64,000 nucleotides of DNA from Macrostomum hystrix (Eukaryota; Platyhelminthes; Macrostomidae), in assembly GCA_950097015.1 (NCBI GenBank), contig CATNEN010000039.1, forward strand, positions 14,106,501 to 14,170,500, in the 5' to 3' direction. This document shows, in pieces, positions 1 through 12,049 of the stretch (its first letter is position 1; every line of letters starts with the position of its first letter). Below the pieces are notes generated by a model. The model saw nothing but the letters and a program-made list of their open reading frames with translations. It was not told the DNA's origin and searched no databases. A program made the translations under genes and the position numbers.

Positions 1-189
1 GCCCTCAATTTTCTGTGATCAATGAAAATTCATTGCTTCTGTCACTTTTGTAGCTTTTTTGCTTTAGGACAAAGGAATATAATTGACGTGAACTCTGCAG
101 TACAGCGAATTCATTAGGCATTGAAAATTCGGGATAATTATTGTTCTCGCTCAGTTTTTTGCTCAAATGCCTTTGAGACCATAATTGGT

Positions 190-1096
190 GGATATCAAGT
201 CCACACCTGTTAGATATCAAGCCCACATCTGTTAGATATCAAGCCCACACCTGTTAGATATCAAGCCCACACCTGTTAGATATCAAGCCCACATCTGTTA
301 GATATCAAGCCCACACCTGTTAGATATCAAGCCCACATCTGTTAGATATCAAGCTTAAACCTGTTAGATATCAAGCCCACACCTGTTAGATATTAAGTCC
401 ACATCTGTTAGATATCAAGCCCACATCTGTTAGATATCAAGCTTAAACCTGTTAGATATCAAGCCCACACCTGTTAGATATCAAGCCCACACCTGTTAGA
501 TATCAAGCCCACACCTGTTAGATATCAAGCCCACATCTGTTAGATATCAAGCTTAAACCTGTTAGATATCATGCCCACACCTGTTAGATATCATGCCCAC
601 ATCTGTTAGATATCAAGCCCACACCTGTTAGATATCATGCCCACACCTGTTAGATATCATGCCCACACCTGTTAGATATCAAGCCCACATCTGTTAGATA
701 TCAAGCCTACATCTGTTAGATATCAAGCTTAAACCTGTTAGATATCAAGCCCACACCTGTTAGACGTCAAGCCCGTATCTGTTAGATATCGATCCTACCT
801 GTTAGATATTGATCCTACCTGTTAGATATTGATCCTACCTGTTAGATATTGATCCTACCTGTTAGATATTGATCCTACCTGTTAGATATTGATCCTACCT
901 GTTAGATATTGATCCTACCTGTTAGATATTGATCCTACCTGTTAGATATTGATCCTACCTGTTAGATATTGATCCTACCTGTTAGATATTGATCCTACCT
1001 GATAGATATTGATCCTACCTGTTAGATATTGATCCTACCTGTTAGATATTGATCCTACCTGTTAGATATTGATCCTACATGTCAGATATTGATCCT
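190..1096. repeat. minisatellite array, 22-bp then 20-bp units
   Basis: Tandem array with two subfamilies. Up to about 790 the unit is 22 bp and starts GTTAGATATCAAGCCCAC. From about 790 to the end it is 20 bp (GTTAGATATTGATCCTACCT) and much more homogeneous. Both keep the word CTGTTAGATAT, related to the CTGTTAGACA word (reverse complement TGTCTAACAG) of other arrays here. No coding role is seen. Confidence 0.95.
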
Positions 1097-1509
1097 ATAT
1101 TTATAACCTAAAATGCATTAAATGTTTTGTCATTTAGAACTTCTGACACAAATATTCACGGTTGAAATTGTCTTTAAATGGCGAATGATAATAACTTTTG
1201 TTATTCCAAATTAGTTTCAATGCCTTGACCGTTTTTCACAAGTTGAGAATGCAAAACAAAGAATTAAAAAACTGTCGAGTTTAGAGGTCAGAAAAGACGA
1301 CTGAAAAACTAGTTAAAGAGATTTGCCCCAGCAACAACATAAATTGGGGATTCTGAAGGCAGAAAGCGGGAAATAAATTAAGAATGTGATTTATAATCCC
1401 TGATTTCAATTCGCGTTGTTAAAGCTGATTGTGTAACAATTTACTGAACTGAAAACTGCTCGCTTGAAAGCGACAAATAGTGTGTGAAGACTGGACTGGC
1501 AAATAGCCA
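1097..1509. other. unique AT-rich spacer, nothing recognised
   Basis: Non-repetitive AT-rich sequence between two arrays. No open frame of note, RNA gene or element end was recognised. Confidence 0.6.
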
Positions 1510-2265
1510 GTGGAGAGGAGAGGAGAGTGGAGAGCAGAGGGTAGAGAGCGGAGAGGGTACATAGCGTAGAGATTAGAGAGCGGTGAGAGTAGAGAGTGTA
1601 GAGAGTAGAGAGTAGAGAGTGTAGAGAGTAGAGAGTAGTGAGCGGAGAGAGTAGAGAGTAGAGAGCGGAAAGAGTAGAGAGTGGAAAGAGTAGAGAACGA
1701 AGAGAGTAGAGAGTGAAGAGAGTAGAGAGTGGAGAGAGTAGAGAGTGGAGAGAGTAGAGAGCGGAGAGAGTAGAGAGAGGAGAGAGTAGAGAGCGGTGAG
1801 AGTAGAGAGAGTAGAGAGCTGAGAGAGTAGAGAGAGGAGAGAGTAGAGAGCTGAGAGAGTAGAGAGAGGAGAGAGTAGAGAGTAGAGAGCGGAGAGAGTA
1901 GAGAGCGGAGAGAGTAGAGAGTAGAGAGAGTAGAGAGTAGAGAGTAGAGAGTAGAGAGTAGAGAGAGTAGAGAGTAGAAAGTAGAGAGTAGAGAGAGTAG
2001 AGAGTAGAGAGTAGAGAGTAGAGAGCAGAGAGAGCGGAGAGAGTAGAGAGCGGAGAGAGCGGAGAGAGGAGAGAGTAGAGAGCGGAGAGAGTAGAGAGCG
2101 GAGAGAGTAGAGAGCGGAGAGAGCAGAGAGAGGAGAGAGTAGAGAGCGGAGAGAGTAGAGAGCGGAGAGAGTAGAGAGCGGAGAGAGTAGAGAGAGGAGA
2201 TAGTAGAGAGCGGAGAGAGTAGAGAGCGGAGAGAGTAGAGAGCGGAGAGAGTGCAGAGCGGAGAA
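1510..2265. repeat. purine-rich (GAGAGTAGAGAGCG)n array
   Basis: Irregular array of AGAGAGTAGAGAGCGG-like words. The + strand is almost entirely purine, so the region is a polypurine/polypyrimidine tract. Long minus-strand open frames here contain only Ser/Leu/Tyr repeats and are artefacts of the periodicity. Confidence 0.93.
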
Positions 2266-3204
2266 TTCGAGAGAAAGTAGGTGTATTGTCTCAGCCCATC
2301 CAATCATGGTGAGAGGGTCTCCTCTGGTTTTACCTGACTCCAATATGGCAAACAGTTCAACGCAATGTTTCTTGAAACTGCAGCTGCCTATGGCAAGCAA
2401 CCATAAGAGGATACATTAAGATCCAATTTATCCCATATTACTCCCTTATCCACTTCCCAATTTAGTATTGTGTGCGATGCAAATATTGGGACAAAACTGA
2501 CTGGCGCGGCTAAACAAACAGATAAAAAACGAAGAAAACGAAACAAGACTAGAAAAAGATTCGATATGTGATTGGTGCCGGTTCAGTATCCATGTCTGTG
2601 GCATCCTGTGATTTGGCTTAGATTTCTTAGAAACCAAACACAGTCGGGGAGATCTAGGCACATAGTTTGAGTTTGAGTTCATAAACCTTTGAGTATATTT
2701 CTAATTGAATAAAATCTGTGCTATCTTCTCCAAAGGCCTAAATTCTGGTAAAATAATTTTTCTAAATAAGCAACATCAAAATTGCGAAATCTCAAAATTT
2801 CCAAGATTAATTGCAGTTCACACTACAAGCACTAGCACAGTTGAGGATCTGTGCCGCAGTCACAGAGCTGTCACAGTGAATTCCCAATTGCCTAAAACTT
2901 CACACCTGTTCTATCCAGCTCATTGTGCTACCATTTTGTTTCTAGGGGCCTCGGGTCAGACGACCTGAGTCACCGTTCAGGTGTCAGCAAGCATTTAGTG
3001 AATTCGATGCGTTTAGAAATTAGTCAGTGAAAAGTGAAATCTACCAGAATAATAACAAAGTGAAGGACCATCTTGATCACATTGACTCTTGAATTGATCA
3101 TGTTGACACTTTGAGTTGAGTTCAGCTAAAACAAGAAGTCAGAGTGTGGTCAACCTGGACTCAAAATCAGAGCCAGAAGTTTAACAAGTTCTTACTCACA
3201 GATA
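2266..3204. other. unique spacer, no gene recognised
   Basis: Non-repetitive sequence with only short open frames (under 90 codons) and no recognisable protein similarity. No RNA gene was seen. Confidence 0.5.
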
Positions 3205-3446
3205 TTACAGACAGTAGCAGATTTACAGGCAGTAACAGATGCACAGACAGTAACAGATTTACAGACAGTAACAGACTTACAGACAGTAACAGATTTACAG
3301 ACAGTAGCAGATTTACAGGCAGTAGCAGACTTACAGACAGTAACAGACTTACAGACAGTAGCAGATTTACAGACAGAAACAGATTTACAGACAGTAACAG
3401 ATTTACAGACAGTAACAGACTTACAGACAGTAACAGACTTACAGAC
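3205..3446. repeat. 18-bp minisatellite (ACAGACAGTAACAGATTT)n
   Basis: About 13 copies of an 18-bp unit, with variants AGTAGCAGA and AACAGACTT. The multiple-of-three period keeps one + frame open (Thr-Asp-Ser-Asn-Arg-Phe repeats). No start context or flanking domain suggests it is translated. Confidence 0.93.
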
Positions 3447-3890
3447 TGCTGTGGGAAAATTAATTCAGCAATATTGTACTCGTAATAACTAAGAAAATGG
3501 GGCTCTGTTGTAAAAAATGCGTTGCCTTAGATTCTTGCATTTTCGACTGACGAAATTGCAATTTATAATCTTAATTTGTTCAGGCCAGGATCGCAATTAA
3601 GCTAGAGAACTCCAATAGATAACAGTTTTAGGTGATTTATTGCTGCCTTTGATTTTAACCGCCTTGTCGTTTTATTATTTTCGGACGGAAGCGGCCTCTA
3701 AATGAAGTCACCCTACAGGTAAGGCTCAGGTAAAATTATTATACCTCACACTTACTGTGTGAAACCCAACCTCTCAGATAATTAGATAACTGCTTGCGGT
3801 CGTAAAAATATTGTTGCTATGATAGCTGCACAATAGCTATGCTGTTAATAGGTTCGATTTTTATCTAAGTTATGAATCACTGTGTCCATT
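3447..3890. other. unique spacer, nothing recognised
   Basis: AT-rich non-repetitive sequence between two arrays, with no supported feature. Confidence 0.55.
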
Positions 3891-4975
3891 AATGTGTCCT
3901 CCGCTCCCTTCAGTGTGTCCTCCGCTCTCTTCAGTGTGTCCTCCGCTCCCTTCAGTGTGTCCTCCGCTCTCTTCAGTGTGTCCTCCGCTCCCTTCAGTGT
4001 GTCCTCCGCTCCCTTCAGTGTGTCCTCCGCTCCCTTCAGTGTGTTCTCCGCTCCCTTCAGTGTGTCCTCCGCTCTCTTCAGTGTGTCCTCCGCTCCCTTC
4101 AGTGAGTCCTCCGCTCCCTTCAGTGTGTCCTCCGCTCCCTTCAGTGTGTCCTCCGCTCTCTTCAGTGTGTCCTCCGCTCCCTTCAGTGTGTCCTCCGCTC
4201 CCTTCAGTGAGTCCTCCGCTCCCTTCAGTGTGTCCTCCGCTCCCTTCAGTGTGTCCTCCGCTCCCTTCAGTGTGTCCTCCGCTCCCTTCAGTGAGTCCTC
4301 CGCTCCCTTCAGTGAGTCCTCCGCTCCCTTCAGTGTGTCCTCCGCTCTCTTCAGTGTGTCCTCCGCTCCTTTCAGTGTGTCCTCCGCTCTCTTCAGTGTG
4401 TCCTCCGCTCCCTTCAGTGAGTCCTCCGCTCTCTTCAGTGTGTCCTCCGCTCCCTTCAGTGTGTCCTCCGCTCCCTTCAGTGTGTCCTCCGCTCTCTTCA
4501 GTGAATCCTCCGCTCCCTTCAGTGTGTCCTCCGCTCCCTTCAGTGAGTCCTCCGCTCCCTTCAGTGTGTCCTCCGCTCCCTTCAGTGTGTCCTCCGCTCC
4601 CTTCAGTGTGTCCTCCGCTCCCTTCAGTGTGTCCTCCGCTCTCTTCAGTGTGTCCTCCGCTCCCTTCAGTGTGTCCTCCGCTCTCTTCAGTGTGTCCTCC
4701 GCTCCCTTCAGTGTTTCCTCCGCTCCCTTCAGTGTGTCCTCCGCTCTCTTCAGTGAGTCCTCCGCTCTCTTCAGTGTGTCCTCCGCTCTCTTCAGTCTGT
4801 CCTCCGCTCCCTTCAGTGAGTCCTCCGCTCCCTTCAGTGTGTCCTCCGCTCCCTTCAGTGTGTCCTCCGCTCCCTTCAGTGTGTCCTCCGCTCCCTTCAG
4901 TGTGTCCTCCGCTCCCTTCAGTGTGTCCACCGCTCCCTTCAGTGAGTTCTCCGCTCCCTTCAGTGAGTCCTCCAT
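3891..4975. repeat. 21-bp minisatellite built on TCCTCCGCTCCCTTCAG
   Basis: About 51 copies of a 21-bp unit, TCCTCCGCTCCCTTCAG followed by TGTG. Common variants are CTCTCTTCAG and GTGAG for GTGTG. Several frames on both strands stay open for over 360 codons because 21 is a multiple of three, so I do not call a gene. On the + strand each unit is a pyrimidine tract ending in CAG, like a 3' splice site. Confidence 0.96.
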
Positions 4976-5750
4976 TTAGGCAATGGCAAAAATGGTAAGC
5001 CAGGATGTCGCACAAAAATTGGCCCAAGCGCAACACTGACAGCTCACAATGATCTCACTGATTGCTCAGCAGTGGTTGCTCAGCATTGTCAGATTCACAA
5101 TGAGTTTGGAAATCAGTCTGTAAATATTTATTATTGTTTCGCAAGGGATATTTTGATTACATTTTATTATTGAGTATGGTGAGATTTCATATCAACATCT
5201 CCATATTTTCGATTGAATCTGGAGTTTTAAACAAAATAACAACAATAACAACAATGGCTGTCATTGTTTAACTATGCAGTCGTGTTCAGCAATGGCTGCT
5301 AGCTCCATAAAAACCGTGAATTTTATGAAAAAGTTGGTGTTTATAGAATTCTGTCACCTCACTCTGAGGATGTCAAGGAGCTTGTGAAATTCAAGACTCG
5401 AACCCATAACATGGGATTTGAATTATTATTCCAGTTGGCTATAGTTTACAAATGCACATGTGTCATCTCCATTTACAGTCTCGAAGATGCTTTGACAATA
5501 CTTGGTGCAATAAACACGATAGGGAATGACACTTTTTCTTTTGTGTCATGTTTCTGTGGGATCTGGGCTCTCACTCCATGGGTCTTTGAGAATGGGAATT
5601 GAATGAGAGATGTTTGATCTAAACTAATGCATCACCACGTGTGAGGGTTGCGTGCCTGAGGAATTGATGGGACACTGAGCAGCCTGAGCAGTTTGAAGAT
5701 TTCTAAGAATGCGAAAACCTGAGATTTGTGGGACAGAGACGGAGAGAGTG
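4976..5750. other. unique spacer, no gene recognised
   Basis: AT-rich non-repetitive sequence. A 72-codon open frame on + at 5384-5602 resembles nothing I recognise and has no supporting context. Confidence 0.5.
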
Positions 5751-5751
5751 G

Positions 5752-6436
5752 CAGGGTGAGAGGGAGAGTCACGGGTGAGAGGGGGAGTCACAGGTGAGAG
5801 GGAGAGTCACAGGTGAGAGGGAGAGTCACAGGTGAGAGGGAGAGTCACGGGGTGAGAGGGAGAGTCACGGGGTGAGAGGGAGAGTCACAGGGTGAGAGGG
5901 AGAGTCACAGAGTGAGAGTCACAGGGTGAGAGGGAGAGTCACGGGGTGAGAGGGAGAGTCACGGGGTGAGAGGGAGAGTTACGGGGTGAGAGGGAGAGTC
6001 ACAGGGTGAGAGGGAGAGTCACAGAGTGAGAGTCACAGGGTGAGAGTCATAGGTGAGAGTCACAGGGTGAGAGGGAGAGTCACAGGGTGAGAGGGAGAGT
6101 CACAGGGTGTGAGGGAGAGTCACAGGATGAGAGGGAGAGTCACGGGGTGACGAGGACGGTCACAGGGTGAGAGTGAGAGTCATAGGGTGAGAGGGAGAGT
6201 TACGGGGTGTGAGGGAGAGTCACGGGGTGAGAGGGAGAGTCACGGGGTGAGAGGGAGAGTCACGGGGTGAGAGAGAGAGTCACAGGGTGAGAGGGAGAGT
6301 CACAGGGTGAGAGGGAGAGTCACAGGGTGAGAGGGAGAGTCACAGGGTGAGAGGGAGAGTCACAGGGTGAGAGGGAGAGTCACAGGTGAGAGGGAGAGTC
6401 ACATGTGAGAGGGAGAGTCACAGGGTGAGAGGGAGA
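5752..6436. repeat. minisatellite (GAGAGGGAGAGTCACAGGGT)n
   Basis: About 34 copies of a 20-bp unit, with ACGGGGT/ACAGGGT variants and shortened units (GTGAGAGTCAC). Strongly purine-rich on +. It ends about 325 bp before the start codon of zinc-finger gene A. Confidence 0.95.
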
Positions 6437-6760
6437 GATGAAGAATCTACAACTGCAAGCTAATTTTCTGAAGCGATTTTCAGTGTCACAGAAATTCCTC
6501 AAAATGATTTTCATTGGCTCACCCAGAGTGTGCGCAAGTTCGTGTGCCGGACATACGGAGGGGCGGAGGGTCAGGGCTGAGGTTGACTCTCCCTCCGAGG
6601 TGTGAAAATCGCTCTCCAGCCAATGAAAAGGCGTCAACGAGCCCCTAAGGCCCAACCCCCATGGGGCCACTGCGGCTATATTATTGTGATCTGGGAGTCA
6701 CGAAATATCCAAATTGTGTGCTAAGCAACCAAAACTTATTTGAAGCCAAGAAGACCTGCC
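6437..6760 (+). promoter_or_regulatory. 5' flank / presumed promoter region of gene A
   Basis: Unique sequence, more GC-balanced than the surroundings, directly upstream of the gene A start codon. A TATATTATT string near 6677 lies about 80 bp before the ATG at 6761 and could be a TATA element. CCAAT occurs near 6620. The transcription start is not determinable from sequence alone, and trans-splicing cannot be excluded. Confidence 0.35.
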
Positions 6761-6901
6761 ATGTTTCCGAAATTCGGCAACAGCTCTGACTACTACCTGG
6801 CACAGTACTACCTTGGTGCTGCGGCTTCTGGCGGTCTTGAAGGTGCGCCTTTGCTCACTTCTCCATTGGACTATCGTGCTCAGTACTTTCAGCCTGCTGC
6901 A

Positions 6902-6939
<38 letters not shown>

Positions 6940-8625
6940 CAGAGTGCACCATGCAGGTGAGATTTGACTGCAATAAGTTTTTTCTGTTTTGCGACTTAAT
7001 CCGCCCTCCTTCCGCTCCCATCAGCTACTTGATCCGCCCTCCTTCCGCTCCCATCAGCTACTAGATCCGCCCTCCTTCCGCTCCCATCAGCTACTAGATC
7101 CGCCCTCCTTCCGCTCCCATCAGCTACTAGATCCGCCCTCCTTCCACTCCCATCAGCTTCTAGATCCGCCCTCCTTCCGCTCCCATCAGCTACTAGATCC
7201 GCCCTCCTTCCGCTCCCATCAGCTACTAGATCCGCCCTCCTTCCGCTCCCATCAGCTACTAGATCCGCCCTCCTTCCGCTCCCATCAGCTACTAGATCCG
7301 CCCTCCTTCCGCTCCCATCAGCTACTAGATCCGCCCTCCTTCCACTCCCATCAGCTTCTAGATCCGCCCTCCTTCCGCTCCCATCAGCTACTAGATCCGC
7401 CCTCCTTCCGCTCCCATCAGCTACTAGATCCGCCCTCCTTCCGCTCCCATCAGCTACTAGATCCGCCCTTCTCCACTATCATTAGCTTTTTGATTCGCCT
7501 CAAGTTCTGTCAACTGAAAATGACTAAGTCAGTAGTTTAGTAAATCCTAAGTCATCCTAAAAATGACTTAGGATGATTAGGATGACATTTAAAAAATGAC
7601 ATCCTAAAATTCTTATTCTTAAAAGTCTTATTCCTAATTTTCCGTATCAAAACTCACCACAAACAGTCCAGCATCAGCAGCTGCCGCAGTCTGCTGAGCA
7701 TCGACAGTCGAGTCTGTTGCGCAAGCCGACACCACTGCGACCAATGACACTGCAGCATCAGCAGCATCAGCAGCATCAGCAACATCAGCAGCATCAGCAG
7801 CATCAGCAGCATCAGCAGCATCAGCAGCATCAGCAGCATCAGCAGCATCAGCAGCATCAGCAGCAGCAGCAGCAGCAAACATCATCCTGGCAGTTTCAAC
7901 TTCCATCAACTGCAGCCAGCGGCACAGAGAACCAGCCGCCTCCACCAGGCCACCCGAGGTCAGAGCCCATCGGCTTTCGTCCAGTTCAAGGAGCTGCTGT
8001 CAAACGTCCGTCGACCTGGCTGACGGACGATGGCCGAGCTTCAAAGCTTGCGGCACTGTACGCTCCTGTGACAGACGCTCCGCTTGACCTGCGGGTCGTC
8101 CGACCAAAGAGACACTCAGCTGACACCCTTGTCGACACCGCCTCTCAGGCCACTTTCCCTGAAGAAGACGGTGTCGACGATGCCGACGATGGGAGACGGG
8201 CCTTCAGTGCCGGCGGTCAGCCAGCAATGTGCCACCAGTGCCGCCAGACCTTCCTCTGTCTGCGGGACCTCAACGGCCACTTCGAGAAGTCTCACCTCTC
8301 CTCTCTCATGTCCGAGTTCGACAACACCAAATCCTGGAAGTCGTCGGCAGTCGACAATAAGGAGCTGAACGTCGAGGCGACGATGGTGCGGCTGGAGAAC
8401 GGCGACACGATCGGGTTCAAGTGCCCGGAGTGCGACTACTTCGCCAAGTGGCCGACGGAGCTGCAGAAGCACATCATGGTGCACTCGAATGCCAGGCCGC
8501 ACGTGTGCGTTGTCTGCGGCTGCACCTACAAGTGGAAGTGGGACCTCGGCCGGCACTTCGACAAGTCGCACGAGTCTGGCGAGATGCCCAATCCGTACAA
8601 GAAGAACACGGTCAAGCCGGCTCTT

Positions 8626-8684
<59 letters not shown>

Positions 8685-10013
8685 GAGACTCAGTGACTTC
8701 TGCGGCATGAGTCACTTGATGCAACAGCCAACTGTCTATGGCCAGTTTGAACTAGCTGCTAAAGTTGAGGTGAGTTTCAAAATCACAAATGACCTTAAGC
8801 TAACTGTATTAACAATTGACAAATGGCTATGATTTGATTTTCAATTGTTAGACCTACCTTGCCAATAGTCCTACAATTCTCATCTGTTAGACACAATCCT
8901 CACCTGTTAGACACAATCCTCACCTGTTAGACACAATCCTCACCTGTTAGACACAATCCTCACCTTTTAGACACAATCCTCACCTGTTAGACACAATCCT
9001 CACCTGTTAGACACAATCCTCACCTGTTAGACACAATCCTCACCTGTTAGACACAATCCTCACCTGTTAGACACAATCCTCACCTGTTAGACACAATCCT
9101 CACCTGTTAGACACAATCCTCACCTGTTAGACACAATCCTCACCTGTCCCTATTAATGCTTTAAGCAGAGACAGCCGCAGCCGCAGCCGCAGCCAGCTCT
9201 GTCGGCTCCTGCTGAACATGATAGGCAGACAGTCTCTCAGCTTCATCGTCAAGGCCAGGTGTTCCAGACTCCCGAAGCTTCCACTCCTGTTGACGCATCA
9301 TCGGGCACATCAACAGCCAGCTGGCCATTTGCCTGCCCGATCTGCGGCGCCAAAGCTCGCTGGAAGTCCGAGCTGAAGTCACACCTTGTCAATCACAGCA
9401 ACTTTAAGCCCTACAGGTGCAGATTCTGTGACTACCGCAGCAAATGGCGTTGGGACGTTGTTAAGCACCTGAAACGGTGTCCGGCAAGTCGAGACACGCC
9501 AGCCGACAGCGCGGACAGAAGCGGAGTTGTCTATGACCAGCCTGATCCGGAGCTGTTTAGCAACGAAGCCGAGGTACTGCTCTACTCTGGTGGCAGCGGC
9601 TGCGGCAGCGACGCATCCAGAAGGTCTACTTCGGCTCTGACCGCATCCGGGTCTGGCTCTGGCGGGCAGGTGAGTTTTTCTATTTGTGATTCCTAACTGT
9701 TACAGACTATATTCCCACCTGTTACAGACTATATCCTCGCCTGTTACAGACTAGATTCTCACCTGTTACAGACTAGATTCTCACCTGTAATGCCTATCAT
9801 TCACTGGCAAGCAACTAAGCAACCATAACAATGTCCTTTGCTCAGGTACTCAGTGGATCGTCAGGCTGTTCAGCCACTTCGCAATCGTCCAGCCGTCGAC
9901 GCCGAGCAGCCGATGCGGGCAGGTCGAGGCCTTCGCCGCCAGTCCAGGCGTCGCCGACTCAGCTGCCCGCTGCCAACGCCGTCTCAGACGAAATTGAAAC
10001 AAAAGATGTCTGA
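6761..10013 (+). CDS. C2H2 zinc-finger protein, gene A (four exons)
   Basis: Spliced gene; exons 6761-6956, 7667-8769, 9169-9669 and 9846-10013. Donors read CAG|GTGAGA, GAG|GTGAGT and CAG|GTGAGT; acceptors are all AG. Exon phases (1,0,0) join into one 655-aa frame. I chose ATG 6761 because the upstream in-frame start is only TTG. The protein has a poly-Ala tract in exon 1 and a His-Gln-Gln repeat (from about residue 93). PLDLR (near 210) is a degenerate form of the CtBP motif PxDLS. Fingers lie at about 254-275 (C-X2-C-X12-H-X4-H), 318-338 and 346-367, then poly-Gln (386-404), then 489-509 and 517-537 (last ligand Cys). The Trp-rich YKWKWDLGRH and KWRWDVVKH helices mark a specialised finger family that I cannot name. 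It is probably a nuclear DNA-binding regulator and is a convergent paralogue of gene B. All three introns carry minisatellites. Exon 3 could begin at 9166 instead. Confidence 0.85.
6996..7480. repeat. 33-bp minisatellite in intron 1 of gene A
   Basis: About 14 copies of a 33-bp unit: CTACTAGATCCGCC followed by CTCCTTCCGCTCCCATCAG. Read in the sense of gene A, each unit has a branch-point-like CTAC, a pyrimidine tract and a CAG, i.e. a 3' splice-site look-alike. The true acceptor is about 185 bp downstream. Confidence 0.96.
7746..7877 (+). repeat. coding CAG/CAT microsatellite in gene A (His-Gln-Gln)
   Basis: CATCAGCAG repeated about 14 times and ending in pure CAG, inside exon 2. It gives a His-Gln-Gln repeat followed by poly-Gln. 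A length-variable low-complexity region is expected here. Confidence 0.9.
8229..8622 (+). repeat. 394-bp inverted-repeat copy shared with gene B
   Basis: Encodes fingers 1-3 of gene A and matches the reverse complement of 13974-14367 with four differences, all synonymous (Gln, Lys, Asn and Thr third positions). Similarity stops abruptly at both ends, before the first Cys codon and after the Lys-Pro-Ala codons. Confidence 0.93.
8626..8682 (+). repeat. coding (CAG)19 tract in gene A
   Basis: Pure CAG run encoding about 19 Gln just after finger 3. The corresponding position in gene B has an interrupted Gln-rich stretch. Confidence 0.9.
8876..9148. repeat. 20-bp minisatellite (ACACAATCCTCACCTGTTAG)n, intron 2 of gene A
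   Basis: About 13 near-identical copies. The unit combines two words seen in other arrays of the window: ACACAATCCTC (27.2-29.5 kb) and CTGTTAGACA (reverse complement TGTCTAACAG). On the sense strand TCCTCACCTGTTAG resembles a 3' splice site. Confidence 0.96.
9704..9787. repeat. short minisatellite in intron 3 of gene A
   Basis: Four imperfect copies of a 22-bp unit containing CACCTGTTACAGACTA, a variant of the intron 2 word CACCTGTTAGACA. The intron is only 176 bp, so the array is about half of it. Confidence 0.85.
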
Positions 10014-10377
10014 GCAGATCACTGGATTATGCAGTCACTGAGCTTTACATGCGATGAGAAAATAGTGTTATGAATTCAGCATCTGATTACCTGTTCAAAT
10101 CACCTGTTCGTTTTTGCACTGTGCTGGCATTCTTTGTCTAAATATTTTCCGGCGATAATGTTACAATCTGTCTACTGTTTTGCGGTGTTCAGTAGTCCGT
10201 ATGGAGTCTTTTTCGCAGTCTTTTTGTCCATTTAGATTTATCTTCGTTCTGTTTTTCTATCGTCTACTTCTTATATTAAAAACTTTGAAATCAATTATTT
10301 TGTCGCATAGCTACAAATAGCTACATCTGTTAGACTCAAAATTTTTTATAGATCTTAAATTGTAAGCCTTTTTACTT

Positions 10378-10383
10378 AATAAA
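10378..10383 (+). terminator. candidate polyadenylation signal of gene A
   Basis: AATAAA 365 bp after the gene A stop codon, followed by a T-rich stretch. It is the best-placed signal for this 3' end. Confidence 0.5.
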
Positions 10384-11099
10384 TATAATTCTTGTAATAA
10401 CATCGTGTTTTTATCTTTGCTTTCTAAGAAAATCAATAAAAATGGTAAGCTATATGTCAGTTTAGTGTTTTCTGCATTCATTTATTGATCAAGTGATCCA
10501 GTAGATTGCAAATATTTACTGTCGCCGCTTAGCAGTGAACTTATTGCTTCGTACAGTTAAACAACTTTTATTTTACTGATTCATATCGAACTTGTGCATT
10601 GAGAAAGAAGTATTGCTTAACAAATGGGTAATATTTAGATAATATAGTTAATAATCTGAAAAGCATTCGCTCGTATTGTAATTTCGCGGTGCAAAAATAC
10701 GAAAGTTAACAAATCAGAAAGTTGAATTATGTGAATTTGTGAATCTGTGAATTATGAATTCGCCAATTGTGTTGCAACTAGACTAGTAACAACTTCGCAT
10801 TGTGCGTTAAAAAACTAATAGTGTACAACCGCATGGTCCTACTGTTAGTAAGAGAAAAATTATTCTAAAAAATGTGATCCATGATCATTATCAAGGTAAT
10901 TCGAAAAGCAAGTAAATCAAGAAAAGTCAGGAAACGTTAAAAACTTCACTCTGAAATTTCTGTTCATTTTATGTGTTTCTCAGATAAATAATTCAAATTT
11001 GTAATTTCAAAAGCTAGTAAATAAAGTGAAGACATGTTTTTAATAGAAAATTTCTCGAGCGATGTTAGAACTAAGGGACTTGGGGATTTTGAGATGGAA
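10384..11099. other. spacer between convergent genes A and B
   Basis: AT-rich unique sequence with no open frame of interest. Another AATAAA near 11020 could serve + strand transcripts. It probably holds the 3' UTR of one or both genes. Confidence 0.45.
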
Positions 11100-11760
11100 T
11101 TTTGGGATACGGGATTTTGCGATACGGGATTTTGGGATACGGGATGTTGGCAAATCAGACTTTGGGATATGGGACTTTAGGATATGGGACTTTTGGGATA
11201 TGGGATTTTGGGATATGGGATTTTGGGATATGGGATTTTGGGATATGGGATTTTGGGATATGGGATTTTGGGATATGGGATTTTGGGATATGGGATTTTG
11301 GGATATGGGATTTTGGGATATGGGATTTTGGGATATGGGATTTTGGGATATGGGATTTTGGGATATGGGATTTTGGGATATGGGATTTTGGGATATGGGA
11401 TTTTGGGATATGGGATTTTGGGATATGGGATTTTGGGATATGGGATTTTGGGATATGGGATTTTGGGATATGGGATTTTGGGATATGGGATTTTGGGATA
11501 TGGGATTTTGGGATATGGGATTTTGGGATATGGGATTTTGGGATATGGGATTTTGGGATATGGGATTTTGGGATATGGGATTTTGGGATATGGGATTTTG
11601 GGATATGGGATTTTGGGATATGGGATTTTGGGATATGGGATTTTGGGATATGGGATTTTGGGATATGGGATTTTGGGATATGGGATTTTGGGATATGGGA
11701 TTTTGGGATATGGGATTTTGGGATATGGGATTTTGGGATATGGGATTTTGGGATATGGGA
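11100..11760. repeat. 15-bp minisatellite (TTTTGGGATATGGGA)n
   Basis: About 38 essentially perfect copies from 11186, preceded by degenerate copies (GGGATACGGGATTTTG) from 11100. The near-zero divergence suggests recent expansion or homogenisation. The period is a multiple of three and the unit lacks stops, so five frames stay open; these are artefacts. It lies just beyond the gene B stop codon, probably in its 3' UTR or the intergenic space. Confidence 0.97.
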
Positions 11761-11843
11761 AATAGAACAAAGCATGAAGAAAAAATGATTCTACCACTGC
11801 ACACGAGTAAAAGAGATTAAGCTTGTACCAGGTTGATTCCGGG

Positions 11844-11984
11844 TTAAGCAAATCCCTCATTAAACTGGCCCAATGGCCGGCTCTGCAGGTGCGCCGTTCG
11901 CACGTGATTAGCTAGGTCGGCGCCGCTCTTGGCGATGTGGCCGCACTGGCCGCAAGGCAATAGCCGCAGCTTCGTGCCACCGCT

Positions 11985-12049
<65 letters not shown>

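Noticed and set aside
190-1096. CRISPR-like repeat array
   Set aside because: Units are head-to-tail with no unique spacers, and the window is eukaryotic. The same applies to every other array here.
3845-5036. Open frames of 360-390 codons on both strands
   Set aside because: They come from a stop-free 21-bp repeat; all frames contain only one periodic motif and no unique domain.
11040-11860. Six overlapping frames of 190-254 codons
   Set aside because: A 15-bp stop-free unit keeps frames open on both strands; there is no gene-like start or composition.
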